Below are positions 55,317 to 64,000 of a DNA stretch of 64,000 nucleotides, piece after piece. This DNA is from Gnetum montanum (lineage: Eukaryota; Streptophyta; Gnetopsida; Gnetales; Gnetaceae). The notes beneath the pieces are model-generated. The model was not told the DNA's origin and searched no databases. It saw only the letters and a program-made list of their open reading frames with translations. Numbering within the stretch: position 1 is the first letter of the stretch; each line of letters opens with the position of its first letter. Both the position numbers and the translations under genes were made by a program. The stretch covers positions 458,834-522,833 of the forward strand of contig MNCI01000627.1 of the NCBI GenBank assembly GCA_015680685.1, given 5' to 3'.

Positions 55317-57899
55317 TAGCTAACTATTAACAATAATCTCAAACAGAAAAATTGAATCAAAATGTGACATGAACCAAAATAATATTAAAATAAAAAAGGA
55401 AAATATTGAAAATACAATAAAGCATCATGCACCATCATAATCCATTGAATATTAACCAAATAGCATAATTGATAAATTAAACAAATTAAAGTACATATTT
55501 TAACCCTTAGGTTTGTTGATATTAACTTTGCCATGTTAGCACAAGGCCATGATTAATAAGTTTTAATCCCATGACAATTAGAAATCCCATGATTATTTAT
55601 AAAGTTCTATGTGCTTAACAAAAACAAACACACTACCATCATTATAAATAACAATACTTATGGGATGAACTTAGCATTAAACTTAAAAACAAATTAGATG
55701 AACTTAATGAAATTTAAATTTTTTACTTTGATGGAATGCCTTTCTGAACTTCTGTATGCAAAATAGAAGCCAGCCCATGATGGGAATTTGGTTTCTTTAG
55801 TTTTCAAATTCTTCAAGTTTTAGAAATTCAAAAACAGTACAAACTACCAAATAACAATCTCCTCTGTCAGAATTTGTGTCAAATTCTTTGGTTTTCGGAG
55901 ACAAAAGAAGAAGAATTATTGTAATCTTCTCAAATTAAATACTTGTATAAGATACCAAAGCTACTTATTTTAATTATTAAAAGAGTGTTTTCTTGATTTT
56001 CTTCTTGTATACTCCTACTAATACTTCGTGTTGCTTAATATAAGTTAGTAACCTTTAAAGTGGCTCTGTGTTTGAAAACTTTACATACATTCATTAATTG
56101 ATTAATTTTGAGATTAGTTATTATGCCCATATGTAGGGGAAATTTGGCTTTTTGCACTTTTTAGATGAATCCAAATATCCAATCAAGAAAGCAATATATA
56201 CCTTTAGAAAGCCTTGTTTACTTGAAAAATAGCTAATAATTTTTTTATATGAAAAAATAAATGTTTTGACATTAGAGTAAATAGCTTTTGAATCTAGAAG
56301 TTCTCTTGAACATTTGTGCCAAAAACATTTCAATACAATGTTATTTCTATGGCATCTACATCCAAATTATACTACAAACAACCACTGAGATCAATTTTGG
56401 AAGATGAAGTCACACAAATCTATAGAGTATATACTAATTCCATAGAGTATCCATAGTTTAGCACGCTAGATGTATCAAGGGTATCCATAGAATATATACT
56501 AATTCCATATTCATAGTGTGTGTGAAAATCTAATTTTGTATTCATAGTGGAAGTAGGAATCTATAATGTTTATGCAACATTACTTTTAATCTTTTTTCTT
56601 AATTTCCAATTAATGCTATGTCATTTGTAATTATTAAAAGTTATAATCATGATTGATCCACTTTAATTACATAATTTATGAGAACCTCTTTTATCCATTT
56701 TTAATTTATTAATGAAAATATCGAACAATGTTGATGACAAGTTACTACTCCTATACTCTTGTAAAACTAACAAGATCATATAGTTTCGTTATCTTTTAAT
56801 TCAAATTTATTTCTCTATATAAGTTTTGGATGACACTGAATAAACTAGAATCAATTTTAAGTTATTAATGAAGGATGGACTTAGTGTTATAAATTAAAGG
56901 TTTGTAACTTTCCAAAGCTTAGAAAGAAACCATGGCAACATCGCAATCTTTCCAAACCAGATTTAAATAATTTAAAAAACTTGAGGAACAAGGTAAATAA
57001 GTCAAATTTTGCACCAAAAACATACCTTGTAGAAATTTTCTAAGTAATGGATTCAAATAAATCATGAGGCAATTCGTAGAATGGCAAAGAAGAAGTGGTT
57101 CCACTTGAAGGATCACTTGCTAAATCTAGCAGCATTTGACATAATATCAATGTTAGACCCCTTGCTGCCTTAGATCAATGCTGAAACCCTTGTTATTGAA
57201 ACCCTTCCACTTGTGATGAGTATGTTAGTGGTGGCATAGCTTTGTGATGGAACACTTTTTATGGCTAGTCACATATACTTTGCTATGTAGGTAGGGTAGG
57301 GATTAAAAAATCAAATAACTCTTCTTCTCATGGCTTTTTCATTTGAAGAAGGATGTAAAAAATGGAACACTCTCTTCTTACTTTAAAGAGCACAACCCTA
57401 TTACAACATAAATAAATAAATGTGATCTAATATCAAAGTGTCCCGCCAAAATGCTAGACCATTGTTGATATACTCAAAGGCAAGCATGGAACCCACCTTG
57501 ATCATTGTATTATACTGAGGGTCCCAAACCCTCTTTATGTACATGCGGGGTCTAGAAAATAAATAAGCTCATATTCCTTGGTTTTTTTGTATTTTTCTTA
57601 TGAAATTTTTTTCTTTAATAATTTGAGAACTTTCTGGACAGGGCGGCGAATTTCGCTTATGACATCTTGCATGCTTTTTCGAATGTTGAATAACTGTTGT
57701 CTTACAAAATTTTTATTCATTTTCCAAAATCAAAATCGTAGTTGATCAAATAACTTTGAAGAATAGAAATCTTTTTGATTTTAAGTTAAAAAAGATAGGA
57801 ATAAAGAATCTGGTGCAACTTTTTATAACAGCATGGTCTGCAGTACACCCATTTGCATTGCATGTGACAGTCAAGATTCTTTAATCCTGCCAAAATAAA
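55317..57899. other. AT-rich intergenic DNA
   Basis: No gene is supported. The only recognisable content is a possible LINE scrap at 56690-56880 (separate entry) and an imperfect direct repeat of TATACTAATTCCATA at about 56430 and 56485. Confidence 0.5.
56690..56880 (-). pseudogene. Possible LINE reverse transcriptase scrap
   Basis: The DNA between AATGTTGATGACAAG and TAAACTAGAATCAATTTTAA follows the minus strand LINE fragment at 45690-45850 in order, including TTCGTTATCTTTTAATTCAA and TATATAAGTTTTGGATGACA. On the minus strand it gives FSVIQNLYREIN, similar to LTIIQNLYNEMI there. It is very short and decayed. Confidence 0.45.
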
Positions 57900-58042
57900 C
57901 AACTGTTTCAAATAAATTGTTCCCCACCATTTGTTTGTTCGGCTGCTTGTTTATCACATGCTTTCCAAACGGCGAATCAGGAACCGGACATTGCAGATCA
58001 GGAATTCAAAGGTAAACTACGACCCGTTACATGAACGCCGAT

Positions 58043-58158
58043 CAGTTAGATTCAGCGACAAATGCCATGAAAGCCAAAGAGACATTCCCAACAATACTGG
58101 CAGTTAGATTCAGCGACAAATGCCATGAAAGCCAGAGAGACCTTCCCAACAATACTGG
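58043..58158 (+). repeat. 58-bp tandem duplication upstream of the FMN/FHY gene
   Basis: CAGTTAGATTCAGCGACAAA begins at 58043 and again at 58101; the two 58-bp units differ at only a few sites. It lies about 330 bp before the start codon, in what is probably promoter or 5' UTR. Confidence 0.9.
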
Positions 58159-58483
58159 AATGTCTGAGAGCATCTTGTTGTATGCCAAACAGTGAATTTT
58201 GTTTTTTTTAAATTCCTGTTCTCTGAAATCAGCATGCATCTTGTTTATAGCCAGAATTTTTAGGCATTAGAACATATTCATGATTTCATGTTCGCAACTT
58301 TTTTTTGCTTGAAAGATAGGATAGAATTTGTTCTGCGCCGTCACATTGGGCAAGCCCACTGGGATTTCTCAGGCAGCTGGCCTTGGTTTCTATTTTATGT
58401 TTTGGGGAAAATCTGTTCTGTTGGCTACTGTTCAGCGGATTCGTGCTACAGCTCCTGCAGTGCAGAGAAGCAGATTTTCAGCA

Positions 58484-61400
58484 ATGGCGCATGGATGCAA
58501 TGAATCAACCGAATTCCAAAAATCTAAGTCTAATGTCATTCTGGACCTTGATGGCACGCTTCTTGATACTGGTAGGTACCAAATGTTATCCTGGTAATTT
58601 TCTTAATAATATTTTAAAAACTTATAGCATGTATATTTCTACTGTGTTATTTTAAAAACTTATAGCATGTATATTTCTACTGTGTAATACAATAATAAAT
58701 CTGCTGTCCAATACCGTAATAAAATTTCAGTTTCAGTAATTCTTTGCGTTTATGGGTTCTGGATTGCGATGTCTTCGTTATTTTAAGGGTTGGGCCCTGA
58801 TTCTCTCTGCGATTGTTTGCAGGCATCGGTTCTGGTTTGTAAAAAAATATATATTTTTTTTCCATTCAGGGTTCTTGGATGCTATTGTTTTTGCCTGTGT
58901 TTATTGTTTACCACTACTGGATTGAGGAATTTTTTTAAAAACTATCAAAATTTTTTATTTCTGAGCAAAGAAATTTTTTAATTGTTAACGGTTTTGAATT
59001 TTTAAGTAAATAATTTGGTTGTTGTGTTGCAGAGAGTGTGGTGGATGAGGTGCTGAAGGAACATTTGAAAGAGCAGTATGGAAAGGTCTGGGATTGTAGA
59101 GGGGAAGAGAAACGCTTAGGGAAACGGCCTTTGGAAGCAGCAGCTGTTATTATTGAGGATTATGATCTTCCTTGTACTCCGGAACAATTAATGGCTGAGC
59201 TTTTCCCTAAATTTGATTCCGTGTGAGTTTCTGATTGGCAGTCTCATTCTTGTTTTCTTGTGACTGAGACCCTAAATTGACTTACAGAATGCATATTTCA
59301 GTTTGACGGCAGTATGGCCATGGTGGTCTTGACTGTAGAATTGAATCAATTTTAAACGTCTTAACATAGATAATTAGGTAGATACGGTATTCATCATTAA
59401 CTATATGGGCTCTTGATAAACCTGCGCAAAATCTTCTGGCAACTACGAGTATATTGTATGATAATATGTTAGTAGCCTGCCTAACGTTTGCCAACAGATT
59501 GTACTGCAACTTTGTTGCAAACATCATTGGTGTCTCTTCGTTTTGCTGTAGGAAGAAAATGCAGTAATACAAATGAATGATCCATGCTGAGGTTCTACTG
59601 AAATTGCATTTACTCGGACGTAAATATTTTTAGTCATTTTGGTTTCAAAGCCTACCATTAATTTCTCAGCTTAGCATTCAATATCTATTGAACTATCCTT
59701 TCAACATTCTATATTAAGCTCACCCAAAAAAAATCAGAAAATCAGAAGAAAAAGAAATTAAAAAAAAAAAGATAAAAAGTTTATTTCTCTAAATGCTAAT
59801 TACACAACCAGTTAATCTTCTGCATTGGCGCTACACAGAAAATGTTATGTTTGATGTAAATATGTATTTTGCTGTTTTCAGTGGTTGCTGTGTGTTGATA
59901 TTGTACAAGTTTTATTAATGCTAAAACTACCTCTAAAACAAACATTGTTGTATTCAAATGAATAAATTGTCCCAAGTGATTTCAGGTGGTCTGAAGCTAA
60001 ACCTCTCCCTGGAGCTTCTCGCCTTATTAAACATCTATGGAAACACAAGGTGCCTATAGCGTTAGCATCTAATTCACCGAAGGATAATATAGAAGCCAAA
60101 CTTTCTTTTCAACCAGGTGGTTTTGCATTGTTAAATTTTATGTCCCTACTAGCAAGTTAGTTGTTAGTATCTATAGTTTTTTCTTAAATTTGATATGAAA
60201 TCCAGGATGGAAGGAGTCATTTAAATTTATTGTTGCTGGAGATGAAGTGAAGGAGGGAAAACCGTTTCCTGACATGTAAGTTGTTCAGGTTTTACCCTGC
60301 ATGAATGCGTGCACTTTCTTATAATTTATAGTTATTTGGACAGGACATATAAAATTGCACATATTTTATTTATGAATGCAGATATATTGAAACAGCGAAG
60401 CAATTGCAGGCTGAACCTAGTAGCTGCCTTGTCATTGAAGATTCACTGTAATGCTATTGTACTTTGTAATTTTTGGATCCTTTTTATTGGAGGCTACCAT
60501 TTGTTCAAGTTCATGTTTAATTTCTAGTAGCATTTGACTTAATATGTTAACATTTATAGTATTTAACTTTTATCAATTAGGTTCAGGGTTCAAATTTACA
60601 TATGCCACTTGGGGTCATAGACAACAGCTATAAAAACTATCATCAAATCACCTGCTTAGCCTAAGGGTCACAATAATTCAACGGGATAAAGCCAATGATG
60701 ATGATGAATCTAAAGTAGTTGAGGTAATAGCCAATGATGATGATGAATCTAAAGTAGTTGAGGTAATAGAACTACTTAAGGCAGTTGCGTCATAGCTAAA
60801 TCCATTAGCATAATACCTTTGTGTTGGTCTTTATAAATACAATGTTTCTAAGGCTTTAATGTACCCCATTTGTACAAACATACCTGTCAAACTCATAGAC
60901 GTTGGTTACTTTTCATCATCAGTTTCTGCATATTTTGCGTCTATTGAGTAAACAGCTTAATTGAATGCCAAATATTGGAGTATGCCTGCTTTCATCTACG
61001 TTTAAAATTAATATTTTTGGGATTTTAAACACCCATTCTGAGATTATGAGATGTTCTAAATGGCTGGTAATTTCATCCTTTCAAACTTTGTAACTGTATC
61101 TGTTGATGTTTGTCAACCTTTGATTTTTTTCTTTTGATTTTTTTCTTTGTTTGTTCCTTGGATAAATTAATCAATTACTATGAGCATTGATTATCATCCT
61201 CCTCATTGCAATTTGGGGGACATGATTTTTTTGCCTGATTAAATTCATAAATCATTTCAAAAAATCTAATAAAATTGATAATGAGGGATGAAAGTTTTAT
61301 GCATTTCCCCATAACTTTGGGAAATTTCATTATTTTTACATTTCTCATCAGAGATTTTTCCCCTGCTTTTATGAAGCCAAAACTGATTTTTTTTTTACCT

Positions 61401-63912
61401 TAAAAAGACCTCATAATGTATTATTACACTTAAATCATACTGAAACTTTTGTCAATTCAGTGGATATAAATTATTAGCAATTCATTAGCATCACCATCAT
61501 TGCCTATATTCTATCAAACTTGGGTGACCTGTTTCAGTAGGCAAGTGATTTGATGATGATTTTATTTGTGGCCTGCTATCTATCTAAAACAAACCTGAAC
61601 ATGACTTTTTTGCAATAACCCCGTCTGGCATGTATCTTGGTATGACCTGTTTAGATATCATCGTCATTTCTAGGACACAAATTACAAGCCTTACTAACAT
61701 GCTACCCTTTGATAACTTATTAGTAACTGTATCCCTTTATTTTTCAAGGATATTCAAATGAAACATGTAAGGAAGCTATGCAATGCATCTTCTAATCATG
61801 TCATTGAGACAATCAAACTGTTCTTTCTTTGCATGGGATGCACATTCATCAACTTGTTTTAATTGTTAGGTAATCTGTATTGTTAGATGCAACTGACTTA
61901 TGTGTGCAAGCGATCTTTAGCTTTTTTTTTTTTAATTTGTCCTAGGAGCTCAACATGTGATTATTGCAAATAAAATTTCTTCTTATCATTTGCATTACTT
62001 AGAAATTTTTACCGCACCCTCTTTCACCATCCAGCAAATTGAAACTATATCAATCATGCTTTTCAATTACAGATTTTGAACTCATGCTTTTTCCCTTGTT
62101 AAAATAAACCATTTTCATAGTTTGAATTATTTCTTTGAAATTTTTACTTTTTGTGAGCTTTTTTTTTGGAGTATATACAAAAAAATTGACAACTAACGTC
62201 AGGCTCTAGCGGTAGCATATGTTTCATTAAGAGAGTTTATTTGTCATTAAAATTTTTTTTCTGTACATTCTTTATCTATTTCTATTATCTTTGATTCAAG
62301 CTTGGCCTGAATGTAATCGAACCAAATAGAATTGTTTGTTTCACAGTATTATTGAAAATTTGTCTTCAGTTCAGGTGCCTTATCATTTATATTTGCTTCT
62401 AAGAGCATATAGAGCACTTCCAGTTAGTTTCAGATTATCATTCTATTTTGTGTTACCATTATTATTGTTTTTGATAGCTTACGCAGTGGAACCTTGATCA
62501 TGTCTCTCAGTTGATCTTTAAGATTCCAAGACTGCCCTGGTTCTACCTAGACTTTTATCATATTTGTTAAACTGCACATTTATCTTGTAGGTGTTATTGC
62601 TGCACTCCAGATGCCAGTATTTTTAAAATTGCATTGTGTTAATTTTGGCATCTCCTATATGATCTTCATTTTGTGGTCTGTCATTATATCTGTTTTGTTA
62701 ACGTCAATTTTCCATTTTGAACATTTGCAAAAGTAATCAAATTTTTACAACAGAGTTTGTTAACTTTTACTTCCCCTAAAGTTCAATGTCACATCATCTG
62801 CAAATAATAAAAACTTGCAAATACTTAGCCTAGTTTCACATAATGGTCATTAGAGATCATTTTTGTTCATTCTTCTAATTAAAAAAAGGCCAAAGATTGT
62901 GGATAACAAATGGCAAACCTTCCTTCGCAAAAAAATGAAAATAAAGCAAGCTACAAAATGACAGCCTTTTTTTCCTCAAAATATCAAAGGTTTATCATAT
63001 CTTGTTCATATAATTGCTGCATGACAGGTAGCAAATTTTCTGGCACATAAAGATCAGCAGCCATTGCTATCAATTCATTCTAAATAGCGATGCAGGAGCC
63101 TTTTGAAGAATTTACAAAGCAAATATAAGTCTTGTTTTGCTGGCTTTTTGCTTTAATTTAGCATACGGAATACCAAAAGGTGGAAAGCCTGGATACATGT
63201 AGTTCCAAGCCATGATTATTCCATTCATTCATCGAAACAATTTTTAAAAATGATGTGATACTTATTCAAAGGCCTTCTAAACTGATACATGGGTTTTCTC
63301 AAAAGCATGCAATATCTTATATAACAAATATTTTATTTAAATCTCACGTACGAAGGAAGTATGCCAATGGATATATCTATTCTAAAAGTATACGAAACAA
63401 ATAATAGGCTCTGATTGACGGTATGCAGCTTGATTGATACAGTATCCGCAATGTTCTTAATAAGTAAATGTTGATTAAAATCACCACTTAAGCTACCTTT
63501 TATCATCATGTATTTTTTATTTTCTGAATCTTTCTCGTAGCACAAGAAAAGTTTACGTCAATGTTCCTCTTTTTGTGTGTGTAAAAACTGCTAATGTTCA
63601 TGGTCATTTAATTCTCAAAATGTTTCTCTCTGGTAATGGTGGCTCGTTGAATCATGTTCTAGGAACATGTTATTATGGGTCATTTCTATGTTTCTTACTT
63701 AGGATTCTTCAATATTATCCATATAATTTTGATTGATTTTATAGTAATATTTACCAGGCCTGGTGTTAAAGCTGGGAAGGCAGCTGGCATGGATGTCCTA
63801 GCTGTTCCATCTATTCCAAAACAAGCTCATCATTATACTGAAGCTGATATGGTTTTAAGTAGTCTACTTGATTTGCGCCTAGAAGAATGGGGTCTTCCAC
63901 CATTTGAAGACT
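58484..63912 (+). CDS. FMN/FHY: FMN phosphatase/riboflavin kinase, HAD phosphatase part (partial, continues past window)
   Basis: Plant FMN/FHY proteins hydrolyse FMN to riboflavin with an N-terminal HAD domain and phosphorylate riboflavin with a C-terminal kinase domain. Exons are 58484-58571, 59033-59222, 59986-60116, 60206-60275, 60382-60447 and 63758-63912; all introns are GT-AG and all phases join, giving 233 codons. HAD motif I is ILDLDGTLLDT (both Asp present), motif II LASNS, the motif III Lys sits in EGKPFPD, motif IV is CLVIEDS. The C-terminal part reads AGKAAGMDVLAVPSIPKQ, then LRLEEWGLPPFED, characteristic of FMN/FHY and GS1-like HAD proteins. The last exon ends before the linker to the kinase domain, which must lie to the right. 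The ATG at 58484 has a good context (G at -3 and +4); an in-frame upstream ATG at 58397 is possible. No stops or frameshifts, unlike everything else here. A GS1-like single-domain protein is the alternative. Confidence 0.93.
58572..59032 (+). other. Intron 1 with a 38-bp tandem duplication
   Basis: GTAGGT donor, TTGCAG acceptor, phase 1. CTTATAGCATGTATATTTCT occurs at 58621 and 58659, a 38-bp tandem duplication. The remainder is T-rich. Confidence 0.85.
60448..63757 (+). other. Intron 5, 3.3 kb
   Basis: Begins GTAATG and ends TTTACCAG. It is flanked by exon 5 (CLVIEDS) and exon 6 (PGVKAGKAAG), which are adjacent in the family. It is AT-rich, with no coding or RT-like content. A 39-bp tandem duplication lies at 60691-60768 (GCCAATGATGATGATGAATC). 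It is much longer than the other four introns (89-763 bp), perhaps through unrecognisable repeat insertions. Confidence 0.85.
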
Positions 63913-64000
63913 GTAAATTTTTTAGTCTTTTAAATTTGTATTTGTCATTTTTCTAGAAATGGTATGAATGTAGATATAATTGAATTCATAAAATGTTGTG

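Noticed and set aside
55068-55323. Frames of about 70 codons reading Val/Thr/Ile-rich repeats on both strands
   Set aside because: These are translations of the U3 tandem words (GAGTAACC, CTCTAATAATTA); both strands stay open because of the repeat.
60309-60527. 72-codon frame spanning exon 5 of the FMN/FHY gene
   Set aside because: Out of phase with the exon, which is securely placed by splice sites and the CLVIEDS motif.

Overview
This window is repeat-dominated nuclear DNA of a seed plant. The large nested LTR retrotransposons, the heavy C-to-T decay and a gene intron of 3.3 kb would suit a gymnosperm, but that is inference; nothing in the window fixes the species. One gene looks functional: the 5' part of a plant bifunctional FMN phosphatase/riboflavin kinase (FMN/FHY type) at 58484-63912 on the + strand. 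Six exons encode a complete HAD phosphatase domain, and the gene runs off the right edge before the kinase domain.

Nearly everything from 1 to 55316 is Ty3/gypsy-type LTR retrotransposon material in several layers. Family 1 (Athila-like) has LTRs of about 0.8 kb with TGATG...CATCA ends, a primer-binding site matching the 3' end of tRNA-Asp, a gag with a retrotrans_gag core and a zinc knuckle, and a retropepsin. No reverse transcriptase is visible in any copy. Copies or pieces lie at 1-4310 (+, 3' part), 4311-8307 (rearranged), 15497-21664 (-), 21663-22244 joined to 38339-40325 (+), 40326-45685 (-), 46900-48690 (-, old) and 48696-55316 (-, a divergent subfamily). In the last copy a protease remnant is fused directly to the last residues of an integrase, showing that the middle of pol was deleted.

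Family 2 (Tat/Ogre-like) is one 16,094-bp element at 22245-38338 (- strand), inserted into the gag of the + strand family-1 copy with a 5-bp target duplication, GTAAG. It has 1.6-1.7 kb LTRs, gag, protease, RNase H and integrase. Where reverse transcriptase should lie it carries an antisense, intron-containing, decayed gene (about 27247-31914, +) that I cannot name. This is the most unusual object in the window.

The stretch 8409-15496 has no supported protein and is rich in short dyad-symmetric words. Two fragments of LINE reverse transcriptase lie head to head at 45686-46900, and a third possible LINE scrap is at 56690-56880. From 55317 to 57900 the sequence is AT-rich and otherwise featureless up to the promoter side of the FMN/FHY gene. 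Many short tandem duplications (26 to 678 bp) occur throughout. No tRNA, rRNA or CRISPR feature was recognised.
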